Source of the DNA: Clostridiales bacterium
Lineage (GTDB): Bacteria > Bacillota > Clostridia > Lachnospirales > Lachnospiraceae
NCBI GenBank assembly: GCA_021199255.1
Contig: JAJQIK010000045.1
Span: 124,001 to 188,000, forward strand
Length of the DNA: 64,000 nt
Direction: 5' to 3'
Position 1 is the first letter of the stretch. Each line of letters begins with the position of its first letter. Under the pieces are notes generated by a model. The model was not told the origin of the DNA, made no database searches, and worked only from the letters and a program-made list of their open reading frames with translations. A program made the translations under genes and the position numbers. Of the stretch, positions 51,704 through 60,963 are shown piece after piece.

Positions 51704-51866
51704 TATGAAAGTCGATTGCTCCGCTCTGACGAGCTCCCGCAATCGCCGCCGATATTCGCAATCCGCACTATCGTGCTACTTGCTCATACCGGCTTAGTCG
51801 TCGAATATCCAGCCATCTGGTCATGCAAGCATGCCCAGCCGTCTGTCTATTCACGACACTTTCATA
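51704..51866. repeat. 163-bp nested-hairpin element between trxA and the antiporter
   Basis: Outer arms TATGAAAGT (51704-51712) and ACTTTCATA (51858-51866) enclose CGATTGC with GCAATCG, then GATATTCG with CGAATATC, itself enclosing GCAC/GTGC, then CATGC with GCATG. All are perfect. No ORF within it is credible. It sits between convergent genes. The order of nested stems is like a branched RNA or a small non-autonomous repeat. Confidence 0.55.
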
Positions 51867-51890
51867 GTAAGTGGGAAGGACGAGCTTCTT

Positions 51891-53075
51891 TCAGGCCGAC
51901 TGTCCGTAGGGCTCATGGGAGTAAAGAAGCTTCAGAATAATCGGCGTGGCGATGGAGGATACCAGGATTAAAAGAATGACCGCCGTGAAGTAATCCGCAG
52001 TCAAAAGCCCTGCGGCAAGACCCTTTTGCGCTACGATCAGCGCCACCTCTCCTCTGGTCATCATTCCCACGCCGATTTTAAGAGAATCCGTTCCGTTAAA
52101 TCTGCATATTCTGGCAATCATCCCGCAGCCGACAATTTTGGCAAGAAGCGCTACCAGCACAAAACAAATACAGAAGGCAAACAGCCTGCCGTTCATGGAA
52201 TCAAAGGAAGTTTTCAGGCCGATGCTTGTGAAGAAGATGGGGCCGAAAATCATATAGGAGCTGACGTCGATTTTACGCTCTATGTATTCGTTATCGCTTA
52301 AATTGCACAGTACGATACCGGCGATATAAGCGCCGGTGATATCCGCGATGCCGAAATATTTCTCCGCGATGTAGGACAGGGCGAAGCAAAACGCCAGACT
52401 GACGATAGGAATCCTTCTGGTATGCGGATAGCGGTTGTCCAGTTTGAGGAAAAATTTAAAAATAAGAAATCCGCCGAGAATGGCAATCGCAAAGAAAGCG
52501 ATGGTTTTGACAATCACCATACCGGGGTGGGACGTAGGATTCTTAAATCCGATTACAAAGGTCAGCACAATGATACCGATTACGTCATCGATAATAGCCG
52601 CGCTGACAATGGTGGTTCCGACCTTGCTTTTAATCTTCCCTAATTCCTGCAGGGAAGCCACGGTAATACTTACGCTGGTGGCGGTCATGATGGTTCCGAT
52701 AAAGACCGCTTTGTAGAAATTTTCGCTTCCCCAGGGAGCTGCGCCGTAAAACGCCATATATAATATCGTACCGGAAACCAAAGGGATCAGAACGCCCATG
52801 CAGGCAATCAGAAAAGCCACGGGTCCCGTCTTGATCAATTCCTTGAGATCTGTTTCCAAGCCCACGGCGAACATGAGAATAATAACGCCGATTTCCGCCA
52901 TCTGCGCAATAAAATCAGACTGGCCGACCCAGCCTAAAACGCAGGGGCCGATCAGCAGGCCGGCAATAATCTGGCCGACGACCTGCGGCGCTTTGCATTT
53001 TCTGGCTGCGATACCCAGCACTTTCGCAAAAAACAGGATAATAGCAAGATCTCTTAATACTTCATAGGCTTCCAT
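51891..53075 (-). CDS. Cation:proton antiporter, CPA2/KefB type
   Basis: 394 residues with about twelve membrane helices and no C-terminal TrkA domain. Landmarks of the Na+/H+ exchanger family are seen: VVGQIIAGLLIGPCVLG, MFAVGLETDLKELI, IVSAAIIDDVIGIIVLTFVI (with the two Asp of the ion site) and GVGMMTRGEVALIVAQKGL. Exchanges Na+ or K+ for H+ at the membrane. A promoter lies 40-68 bases upstream. The gene ends against the trxA-associated element. Confidence 0.9.
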   Translation of the reverse strand: MEAYEVLRDLAIILFFAKVLGIAARKCKAPQVVGQIIAGLLIGPCVLGWVGQSDFIAQMAEIGVIILMFAVGLETDLKELIKTGPVAFLIACMGVLIPLVSGTILYMAFYGAAPWGSENFYKAVFIGTIMTATSVSITVASLQELGKIKSKVGTTIVSAAIIDDVIGIIVLTFVIGFKNPTSHPGMVIVKTIAFFAIAILGGFLIFKFFLKLDNRYPHTRRIPIVSLAFCFALSYIAEKYFGIADITGAYIAGIVLCNLSDNEYIERKIDVSSYMIFGPIFFTSIGLKTSFDSMNGRLFAFCICFVLVALLAKIVGCGMIARICRFNGTDSLKIGVGMMTRGEVALIVAQKGLAAGLLTADYFTAVILLILVSSIATPIILKLLYSHEPYGQSA

Positions 53076-53114
53076 AATAATCCCTCCAACATCAAACTAA
53101 ATGCCATCGTTATA

Positions 53115-53143
53115 GTTATAGTCTTAAAATAAAATGATGTCAA
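53115..53143 (-). promoter_or_regulatory. Promoter of the antiporter gene
   Basis: On the minus strand, TTGACA (53143-53138), 17 bases, TATAAC (53120-53115). Close to consensus, about 40 bases before the start codon. Confidence 0.75.
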
Positions 53144-53283
53144 CTTTTGTATTGGACTTCTCCGAAATTTTCATCAAAATTTTCAACCTAATCTCCTTCA
53201 TTATATCAGCATAATTTTTTATATAATCTATTTACGGAAAATGTGAAACGTGGTATAAGAGGATACAGGGAATAAAAGATGTG

Positions 53284-53318
53284 AAGCAGACGCTTGCGCA
53301 AGCGACGCCTGCGTCTGG
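53284..53318 (+). other. Hairpin in the leader of the MATE gene
   Basis: CAGACGC and GCGTCTG near 53287-53317 pair around an inner TTGCGCAA palindrome. It ends just before GGGGAGG, so it could mask or expose the ribosome binding site of the exporter gene. Confidence 0.35.
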
Positions 53319-53338
53319 CGGGGAGGCATAGGTTTTTC

Positions 53339-54682
53339 ATGAATCATATAACGGATATGACGCAGGGCAGCTCCCTGAAATTAATTCTCAGGTTCACGCT
53401 GCCGCTGTTGATAGGAAATATTTTCCAGCAACTATATAATATGGTAGATTCTGTGATCGTAGGCAACTATGTAGGAGCCAATGCGCTGGCGGCGGTAGGC
53501 TCCTGCGGTTCTGTCAATTTTCTGTTCTTTTCCCTGAGTTCAGGGCTTGCCATCGGTATTGGGATTATGATCGCGCAGTACTTTGGCGCCGGAATGGAGA
53601 AGGAAATCCGCAGAACGATTATGAACGGCGCGTATCTGCTGATAGCCGCGTCTTTGATTGTCACGGTTATTTCCTGTGTGTTTGCGCCTCAGATTCTGCG
53701 GCTGCTGTCTACGCCGGATGAGATTCTTGGGGACGCTGTTATCTATCTGCGCACGATCAGCGCCGGAATCCTGTTTGTCGCCTTTTATAATGGGATTGCC
53801 GCTGTCCTGCGGGCGTTGGGAGATTCTCAGTCTCCGCTTTACTTTTTGATTTTATCCAGCATTGTCAATGTGGTATTGGATCTTGTGTTTGTACTGCAGC
53901 TTGGCTGGGGTGTGTTCGGAGTAGGGTTTGCGACGCTGATTGCACAGATTATATCGGCGGTTGCCTGCCTGATTTACGCCTGCCTGCGCGTGTCGTATTT
54001 TAGAATCACAAGGGAGGAATGTATGCTGGATATGGACGTCGTGGGGAGAGCCTTCCGGCTGGGAATCCCGGTGGCCATACAGAATTCCATGATTGCGGTA
54101 TCCTGCATCGCGCTGCAGGGAGTGGTCAATCACTTTGGCGCAACCGTAATGGCGGCCTATACGATTATAGGAAGAATTGAGCAGATTGTACAGCAGCCTT
54201 ATGCTTCCCTTGGAACCGCGCTCACTAATTTTACGGGTCAGAATATTGGAGCCGGGTTGGGAGGACGTGTGAAAAAGGGATACTGGCAATGCGTATGGAT
54301 GGTGCTTATCTTTAGTATCGTTCTGATACCGGTTGCGTACTTATTCGGAGAGCAGATTATCGGCTTTTTCGTCAAAGAGCCGGAGGTCATTGCGATAGGG
54401 GTTAAGGCGCTCAAGATCAACAGCCTGTGCTATTTTGCGCTGGGCATGATTTACGTGCCCCGCGCGCTCCTGAACGGATGCGGCGATACGGCGTTTGCGG
54501 TAATCAACGGATTTACGGAGGTGGCGTGCAGGATTGCATACTCGCAGATTCTTACCAGGATTCCTCTGTTGGGCTATTGGGGAATCTGGATCACTACGGC
54601 GGCTACCTGGACAACCACGGCGGTTGTCTGTGTGGTCCGCTATGCAAGCGGAGTCTGGAAGGGGAAAAAGCTGCTTGATTGA
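53339..54682 (+). CDS. MATE family efflux transporter
   Basis: 447 residues with twelve membrane helices in two six-helix halves. Landmarks: FTLPLLIGNIFQQLYNMVDS, IVGNYVGANALAAVGSCGSV, FLILSSIVNVVLDLVFVL and the second half IGRIEQIVQQPYASLGTALT. Sodium- or proton-driven export of cationic drugs or metabolites. I chose the ATG at 53339, 12 bases after GGGGAGG; the longer frame from 53294 only adds a basic tail encoded by the leader hairpin. tRNA-Pro converges downstream. Confidence 0.92.
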   Translation: MNHITDMTQGSSLKLILRFTLPLLIGNIFQQLYNMVDSVIVGNYVGANALAAVGSCGSVNFLFFSLSSGLAIGIGIMIAQYFGAGMEKEIRRTIMNGAYLLIAASLIVTVISCVFAPQILRLLSTPDEILGDAVIYLRTISAGILFVAFYNGIAAVLRALGDSQSPLYFLILSSIVNVVLDLVFVLQLGWGVFGVGFATLIAQIISAVACLIYACLRVSYFRITREECMLDMDVVGRAFRLGIPVAIQNSMIAVSCIALQGVVNHFGATVMAAYTIIGRIEQIVQQPYASLGTALTNFTGQNIGAGLGGRVKKGYWQCVWMVLIFSIVLIPVAYLFGEQIIGFFVKEPEVIAIGVKALKINSLCYFALGMIYVPRALLNGCGDTAFAVINGFTEVACRIAYSQILTRIPLLGYWGIWITTAATWTTTAVVCVVRYASGVWKGKKLLD

Positions 54683-54719
54683 TGGAGAGGGCGCTGAATA
54701 CAGGCGAAAGACAACAAAC

Positions 54720-54750
54720 AAAAAACCGGAAACAAGGGAATGCTTCCGGT
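54720..54750 (-). terminator. Terminator of tRNA-Pro
   Basis: On the minus strand ACCGGAA (54750-54744) pairs with TTCCGGT (54731-54725) and a run of T follows (54725-54721). It lies 12 bases beyond the tRNA. Confidence 0.75.
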
Positions 54751-54761
54751 TTCGTCCATAA

Positions 54762-54835
<74 letters not shown>

Positions 54836-54934
54836 TTGTAAAGGACAATTATGATAATACAACATTTTCAGATGACTTGTCAATGTTTCTTTTAGAATGA
54901 ATGATTTATTTTGTAGAAAAGCGGAGGGCGTAAA

Positions 54935-56866
54935 ATGGGAGATTTAAAGCTGGTGAAGAAATTTGAGATAGGAGAGGGGTTTTTTGACCGCTATGAGAAG
55001 CTGGTAAGGGACGTAGTGCTTCCATATCAGGAAAAAGCGCTAAAGGATCAGATTGAGGGCGCGGAGAAAAGTCACTGTATTGAGAATTTTCGTATGGCGG
55101 CTGAAAAGCTTAAGACCGGCCGGTGTGACGGGGAATTTTACGGAATGGTATTTCAGGACAGCGACGTGGCGAAATGGCTGGAGGGAGCGGCGTATTCCCT
55201 GGCACAGAACCCGAATGAGGAACTGGAGAAGCGGTGCGACGATATCATTGAGCTGATCGGTGAGGCACAGCAAAAGGACGGCTATCTGAATACCTATTTT
55301 ACCGTGAAGGAGCCCGGCAGAAGATGGACGAATCTCCATGAGGCGCATGAGCTATACTGCGCGGGTCATATGATAGAAGCGGCGGTGGCTTACGCGGAAT
55401 GTACCGGCAAATCCCGTCTGCTGGATATTATGTGCGGTATGGCGGATCATATTTACAGGCATTTTATAGAAGAGGGCGCGGAAGGGTATCCGGGACATCC
55501 TGAGATCGAGCTTGCCCTGATGAGACTCTACCGCTGCACCAGGGAGAATAAATACAAAGAGCTGGCGCTGCATTTTATTAATATACGCGGCGTGGACAGC
55601 CACTATTTTACCAAAGAAAGAGAAAAAAGGGGCTGGAGCGTATGGGGGGCTCACCCGGAAGATGTGGAATATGCCCAGAATGGAGCGCCGGTCAGAAAAC
55701 AGGATAAAGCGGTGGGGCACGCGGTGAGGGCGGTCTACCTTTATACCGGCATGGCGGACGCCGCTATGGAAACCGGAGACAGGGAATTGACGGAGGCGTG
55801 CAAAACCCTCTGGAATAACATTACCCAGTGCAGGATGTATGTTACGGGAGCCATTGGTTCCGCCTACGAGGGGGAGGCTTTTACCAGGGATTACCACTTA
55901 CCCAATGATACGGCATACGCGGAAACCTGCGCCGCTATCGGCTTGATCTTCTTTTCCAATAAAATGCTTTATCTGGAGAGAAACGGTAAATATGCGGACG
56001 TCATGGAACGGGCGTTATATAACTGTGTGCTGGCGGGAATGCAGTTGGACGGAACAAGGTTCTTTTATGTGAATCCGCTGGAGGTACTGCCGGGCATTTC
56101 CGGGGAAGCCCAGACACATAAGCACGCCCTGCCGGTTAGACCCAAATGGTTTGCCTGCGCCTGCTGCCCGCCCAATGTGGCAAGACTGTTGGCGTCCATT
56201 GCCGAATATGCGTGGCATGTGACTCCGGAAACGCTGTTTTCCAACCTTTTTATCGGGGGAACGCTGGATCTTCGGGACAGCCTTGGCGGGAAGATTACAT
56301 TGGAGACAGAATATCCCTATCATAACAGAATAAAATATCATTTCGAACCGGAGAAGGAGACGATGACGGTATCCCTCGCTATCCGTATTCCCGCCTGGAG
56401 CCGGGAAGCGACAATTCTTGTAAACGGCAGGCCTGTCCAATGTGCGGTACAGGACGGTTATGCGTATTTGCAGGGAAGCTTTAGCGCCGGAGACGTGGTG
56501 GCGGCGGAATTTGACCTGTCTGTCAGAAGGGTCTATACCAGCAACAAGGTATCCGCCAATACCGGAAAGACGGCAATACAGAGAGGCCCTTTGATCTATT
56601 GTATCGAAGGCGTTGATAATGAAAATGATATTCTGTCCGTCAGCCTGAAAAAGGACGGGGCGATAAGAGTCAGCGAATATCTGCCGGATAAGCTGTGCGG
56701 TATTTGCGAGCTGTATGCAGAGGGATATCGGGAGACGGTGAGCGATGACCTGTACAGCTTTGAGGCGCCCTCCGCAGAGGAATGTCAGGTAACGTTAGTC
56801 CCCTATTATACCTGGGGCAATCGCGGACTGAACCAAATGAGAGTTTGGATTCCGGAGAAAAAATGA
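54935..56866 (+). CDS. Beta-L-arabinofuranosidase-like glycoside hydrolase, GH127
   Basis: 643 residues, GH127 (formerly DUF1680). The (alpha/alpha)6 barrel region is seen at ~75-430 (GEAQQKDGYLNTYF, NLHEAHELYCAGHMIEAAVA). The zinc/nucleophile residues of HypBA1 are all present: Glu and Cys in AYAETCAAIGL and the Cys pair in FACACCPPNVARL. No signal peptide, so it acts on imported oligosaccharides. HypBA1 cleaves beta-1,2-linked L-arabinofuranose; related members have other pentose specificities. A GH3 gene follows after 41 bases. Confidence 0.88.
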   Translation: MGDLKLVKKFEIGEGFFDRYEKLVRDVVLPYQEKALKDQIEGAEKSHCIENFRMAAEKLKTGRCDGEFYGMVFQDSDVAKWLEGAAYSLAQNPNEELEKRCDDIIELIGEAQQKDGYLNTYFTVKEPGRRWTNLHEAHELYCAGHMIEAAVAYAECTGKSRLLDIMCGMADHIYRHFIEEGAEGYPGHPEIELALMRLYRCTRENKYKELALHFINIRGVDSHYFTKEREKRGWSVWGAHPEDVEYAQNGAPVRKQDKAVGHAVRAVYLYTGMADAAMETGDRELTEACKTLWNNITQCRMYVTGAIGSAYEGEAFTRDYHLPNDTAYAETCAAIGLIFFSNKMLYLERNGKYADVMERALYNCVLAGMQLDGTRFFYVNPLEVLPGISGEAQTHKHALPVRPKWFACACCPPNVARLLASIAEYAWHVTPETLFSNLFIGGTLDLRDSLGGKITLETEYPYHNRIKYHFEPEKETMTVSLAIRIPAWSREATILVNGRPVQCAVQDGYAYLQGSFSAGDVVAAEFDLSVRRVYTSNKVSANTGKTAIQRGPLIYCIEGVDNENDILSVSLKKDGAIRVSEYLPDKLCGICELYAEGYRETVSDDLYSFEAPSAEECQVTLVPYYTWGNRGLNQMRVWIPEKK

Positions 56867-56907
56867 TATACTATTAGAAAAAACCAGACGAAAGGATACA
56901 TAGCCTT

Positions 56908-59142
56908 ATGAGACCAGGTGCAAAAATGGATAGCAGGAAAATAGAAAAAGAAATTGATAAAATCATGAAAAAGCTGACCTTAGATGAAAAGCTTGCCATG
57001 ATCCACGGAGCCACGCTTTTTAAATCGGGCGCTGTAGAGAGATTGGGGATTCCGGGGATATCGACTTCTGACGGCCCTATGGGCGTCAGGGCGGAATTTA
57101 TGGGCGACAGATGGATTCCAGCAGGGAATAATGACGATATGGTGTCTTATCTGCCCAGCAACAGCGCGCTGGCGTCCACATGGAATACGGTACTGGCTCA
57201 TGATATGGGTCATGTGCTGGGGGCGGAGGCAAGAGGACGGGGGAAGGATATGATTCTGGCGCCGGGCATTAATATAAAACGTGACCCCAGATGCGGCAGA
57301 AACTTTGAGTATATGAGCGAGGACCCTAAGCTGACCGCAACTCTTGCGGCGCCCTTTGTCCAGGGCATACAGGAGAACGATGTGGCGGCGTGTGTGAAGC
57401 ATTTTGCGGTAAACTGTCAGGAAACAGACCGTCTGATGGTGGACGAGGAAATTGACGACAGAACGCTGTATGAAGTATATCTGCCCGCGTTTAAAGCGGC
57501 AGTACAGGAGGGCAACGCTTATTCTGTAATGGGCGCTTATAATAAGATCAACGGACAGCATTGCTGTGAGAGTAAGAACCTGCTGGATCTGATCCTGCGC
57601 CATGAATGGGGCTATGACGGGGTTGTAATCAGCGATTGGGGAGGCGTCCACAAGACCAGGGAGGCGGCGGAGTGTTCGATGGATTTGGAGATGTCCGTAT
57701 TCCCTGATTTTGAAAATTATAAATTTGCCAATCCGCTCAAGGAATGTATTCAGAAGGGGGAGGTTTCTGAAGATCGAATAGACGCCAAGGTTCGTAATCT
57801 TCTGCGTATGATGTATCGTCTTAAGATGCTTGGAAAGCAGAAGGAGAATAGAAAAACCGGCGCTTATAACGCGCCTGAGCATCGGGAGGCGATTCTGCGT
57901 ACAGCGGAGGAGTCCATGATTTTATTAAAAAACGAGAAGAATACGCTTCCGCTGAATAGGAAGAAAATCAAAAAGCTGGTGGTAGTCGGCCAGAACGCGG
58001 CGAAGATCCATTCAGATGGCGGCGGAAGCGCTGAGATTAAGGCATTATATGAGATTTGCCCGTTGATGGGGCTTAAGATGTACTTAGGGGGCAACGTGCA
58101 GGTAGAATATGTGAAGGGCTACCATGTGCCGGACAAGCCTAAGACCTTTGAACAGAACTGGCAGGCGGCCAGCCTGGACGAGTTGGAAAACACGACGGTA
58201 GGACAGGCGGTCAGAGATGAGGAGCATACGGAAGAGAACCATCGAAAAGGGGAAGAGGAAAGGCTTGCCCGGATAGAGGAGGAGAAAGCGGAAATTCATG
58301 AGAAGAACGAGAAGCTTTTCGCGCAGGCTCTAGAGGCGGTGAAGGACGCCGACGCGGTGATTTTTGTGGGCGGTTTAAATCACGATATAGACAGCGAGGG
58401 CTTTGACCGTTCCGATATGAAGCTTCCTTATGAACAGGATATTTTAATAGAAGAGCTTCTGAAGGTCAGAGAGGATATGATTGTGGCGCTGATTGGCGGC
58501 GCTCCGGTAGAAATGCCATGGAGAAACAAAGCGCAGACTATTCTGTGGAGTTATTATGCCGGAATGGAGACGGGGAATGCGTTTGCCAGAATTATATTCG
58601 GGGAGGTGAATCCTTCCGGAAAGCTGGCGGAGACTTTTCCGGTTCAATATGAGGATTGCGCGACCGGGCAGAACGGGCAGTTCGGCAAATGGGGCTCAAT
58701 TAAGCTGGAGGAAGGGTTGTACTACGGTTATCGGCATTTTGACCGTCAGCGAATCGCGCCCGCTTTCTGCTTTGGGCACGGATTGTCCTATACCAGCTTT
58801 GAATACAGCGGGCTGTCCATGATAGCAGAGAAGGGTAAAAATGTAAAGCTGACCTTTACGGTTAAGAATACCGGCAAAAGAGCCGGCGCTGAAATCGCCC
58901 AGGTATATGTTGCGCCTATTTCCCCGCAGGCAGATCGGCCGGTCAAGGAGCTGAAAGCGTATGCCAAAATCGAACTGGCGCCGGGAAAATCCAGGAAGGT
59001 CAGCCTTACGTTAACGCAGGAGGATTTTGCATATTTTGACGTACATTTGCATGATTTTATTGCCGACGCAGGGGATTATGAGATTCTGGTGGGCGCTTCC
59101 TGTCAGGATATCCGCTTAAAGGGCATTGCCACGTTGGAGTGA
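56908..59142 (+). CDS. Beta-glucosidase-like glycoside hydrolase, GH3
   Basis: 744 residues. N-terminal barrel (~10-330) with the nucleophile in DGVVISDWGGVHK, the Lys-His pair in CVKHFAVN and the second domain (~340-620) with DADAVIFVGGLNHDIDSEG; fibronectin-III-like C-terminus (VKNTGKRAGAEIAQVYVAP). A ~55-residue highly charged helix (EEHTEENHRKGEEERLARIE) is inserted at about 430-480. No signal peptide. Works with the GH127 enzyme just upstream, probably trimming imported plant or host oligosaccharides to monosaccharides. Start ATG 56908; ATG 56926 is also possible. Confidence 0.9.
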   Translation: MRPGAKMDSRKIEKEIDKIMKKLTLDEKLAMIHGATLFKSGAVERLGIPGISTSDGPMGVRAEFMGDRWIPAGNNDDMVSYLPSNSALASTWNTVLAHDMGHVLGAEARGRGKDMILAPGINIKRDPRCGRNFEYMSEDPKLTATLAAPFVQGIQENDVAACVKHFAVNCQETDRLMVDEEIDDRTLYEVYLPAFKAAVQEGNAYSVMGAYNKINGQHCCESKNLLDLILRHEWGYDGVVISDWGGVHKTREAAECSMDLEMSVFPDFENYKFANPLKECIQKGEVSEDRIDAKVRNLLRMMYRLKMLGKQKENRKTGAYNAPEHREAILRTAEESMILLKNEKNTLPLNRKKIKKLVVVGQNAAKIHSDGGGSAEIKALYEICPLMGLKMYLGGNVQVEYVKGYHVPDKPKTFEQNWQAASLDELENTTVGQAVRDEEHTEENHRKGEEERLARIEEEKAEIHEKNEKLFAQALEAVKDADAVIFVGGLNHDIDSEGFDRSDMKLPYEQDILIEELLKVREDMIVALIGGAPVEMPWRNKAQTILWSYYAGMETGNAFARIIFGEVNPSGKLAETFPVQYEDCATGQNGQFGKWGSIKLEEGLYYGYRHFDRQRIAPAFCFGHGLSYTSFEYSGLSMIAEKGKNVKLTFTVKNTGKRAGAEIAQVYVAPISPQADRPVKELKAYAKIELAPGKSRKVSLTLTQEDFAYFDVHLHDFIADAGDYEILVGASCQDIRLKGIATLE

Positions 59143-59311
59143 GACCTGGCAATTCTTTGCGTGGAATAACATAAAAAAGCGTCTTTGGGTATATTTTTGT
59201 AATCGCAGGACATCCTAATAACAGAGCAATTGTTAAGCTGTTTATATAATAGTAGAAAGGATGTAACTGCGGGAGCGTTTGTTCCCTCCTGTTACAAAGG
59301 GACAGAGAAGA

Positions 59312-59551
59312 ATGGATTATAATGATTTACCCATTGGCTTAGGGCTGGCGTTTGCCACGAATCGCGCGGCAATGGATCGATTTGTGGATATGACGGATAA
59401 TGAAAAGGAAGAATTTGTTGAGAGGAGCCGCAGCGTCATGTCCAAAAGTGAAATGGAACGTTTGGTGGGTTCTCTGGCGCAGGATGATGAGGAGCCGGAG
59501 CTTCACATGGAGGATGTAAAGGATATTTTTAAAGGCCCCAGCATTGGTTAG
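59312..59551 (+). CDS. Small acidic protein of unknown function
   Basis: 79 residues from ATG 59312, following GAGAAGA; the frame extends upstream to a TTG at 59279 with no ribosome binding site. It begins MDYNDLPIGLGLAFATNRAA and is helical and acidic thereafter (MTDNEKEEFVERSRS, MSKSEMERLVGSLA). It resembles short proteins seen across Lachnospiraceae, by layout only. A TATAAT at 59245-59250 is a likely -10. cca follows after 29 bases. Confidence 0.65.
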   Translation: MDYNDLPIGLGLAFATNRAAMDRFVDMTDNEKEEFVERSRSVMSKSEMERLVGSLAQDDEEPELHMEDVKDIFKGPSIG

Positions 59552-59580
59552 GGCGAGGGCGGAAGGAGCCGTTACAGGGT

Positions 59581-60903
59581 ATGAGGATAAAGCTGCCTGA
59601 TAAAGTGCATAAGATTATAGAAATCCTGCAGGCAGCAGGATATGAAGCGTATGCGGTAGGCGGCTGCGTCAGGGATTCTGTTTTGGGCAGGGAACCCAAC
59701 GACTGGGACATTACTACTTCGGCGAAACCGGAAGAGACGAAAGCCCTTTTCCCAAGAACGATAGATACCGGTATCCAGCATGGTACGGTAACGATTATGA
59801 TGGACAGGGAAGGGTTTGAGGTGACCACCTATCGTATTGACGGAGAATATGAGGACAGCCGTCATCCTAAGGAAGTGATCTTTACAGCCAGTCTGCGGGA
59901 GGATCTTAAGAGGCGTGATTTTACGGTCAATGCCATGGCTTATAATGAACAGGATGGGCTGGTGGATATTTTCGGCGGTATGCGGGATATGGAAGAGGGC
60001 GTGATCCGGTGCGTAGGAGACGCCGGAGAGCGGTTTACGGAGGACGCCCTGCGTATGCTGCGGGCAGTGAGGTTTTCGGCACAGTTGGGATACCGGATTG
60101 AGGAAAGCACCGCGAAGGCGATGAAAAAGCTGGCGCCTGCCCTGCGGAAAATCAGTGCGGAAAGGATTCAGGCGGAGCTGGTTAAGCTGGTCGTTTCCTC
60201 CCATCCCGATTACCTGCGGATTGCCTATGAAACAGGGATTACTAAGGAAATTTTGCCGGAATTTGACCTTTGTATGGAGACGCCTCAGAATAATCCCCAT
60301 CATTGTTATAACGTGGGCGAGCATATTTTACATTCCATGCTGGAGATAGAAGCGGACAAGGTACTTCGGCTGGGGATGCTTTTTCACGATATTGGCAAGC
60401 CGCAGACGATGACCGTTGATGAAGAGGGGATTACTCATAATAAAAGACATCCGGTGGTGGGTCAGGAGATGACCAGAAATATTCTGCGCCGGTTAAAATT
60501 TGATAACGATACGATTGATAAGGTATCTAAGCTTGTCTTGTATCATGATCAGCGGATTCCGTTGACAGATGTGGGAGTCCGGCGTGCCATAAACCGCATG
60601 GGAGAAGATATTTTTCCCATGATACTGGCGGTAAACCGCGCGGATATTCGCGCCCAGAGCGATTATCAAAGAGAAGAAAAGCTGCGGAAGCTGGCCTACA
60701 TAGAGAAAACATATACGGAGATTTGTAAGCGGAAGGAAGCCGTCAGCCTGAAAGATCTGGCGGTAAACGGCAGCGATCTGATTGCGCTGGGGATACAGCC
60801 GGGCAGGCAGATCGGAGAAACGCTGCGGGAGCTGCTGGAGCTTGTGCTGGAGAATCCGGAACTGAATCAGAAGGAAGAGCTGCTGAAAAGATGCAGGAGA
60901 TAA
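59581..60903 (+). CDS. cca: CCA-adding tRNA nucleotidyltransferase with HD domain
   Basis: 440 residues. Polymerase head with YAVGGCVRDSVLGREPNDWD and RRDFTVNAMAYN, nucleotide-reading region EDALRMLRAVRFSAQLGY, and an HD hydrolase domain with LFHDIGKPQTM. Adds CCA to tRNA 3' ends, needed here because the three tRNAs in the window do not encode it. The HD domain can remove 2',3'-cyclic phosphates in related enzymes. Start ATG 59581 lies shortly after GGAAGGAG. Length is normal for the HD-containing Firmicutes type. Confidence 0.94.
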   Translation: MRIKLPDKVHKIIEILQAAGYEAYAVGGCVRDSVLGREPNDWDITTSAKPEETKALFPRTIDTGIQHGTVTIMMDREGFEVTTYRIDGEYEDSRHPKEVIFTASLREDLKRRDFTVNAMAYNEQDGLVDIFGGMRDMEEGVIRCVGDAGERFTEDALRMLRAVRFSAQLGYRIEESTAKAMKKLAPALRKISAERIQAELVKLVVSSHPDYLRIAYETGITKEILPEFDLCMETPQNNPHHCYNVGEHILHSMLEIEADKVLRLGMLFHDIGKPQTMTVDEEGITHNKRHPVVGQEMTRNILRRLKFDNDTIDKVSKLVLYHDQRIPLTDVGVRRAINRMGEDIFPMILAVNRADIRAQSDYQREEKLRKLAYIEKTYTEICKRKEAVSLKDLAVNGSDLIALGIQPGRQIGETLRELLELVLENPELNQKEELLKRCRR

Positions 60904-60963
60904 ATTCATACTTTTCCACCCCTATTCATAAGATAAGATAGACGAGAAAGCGGGGGTGTTCGT

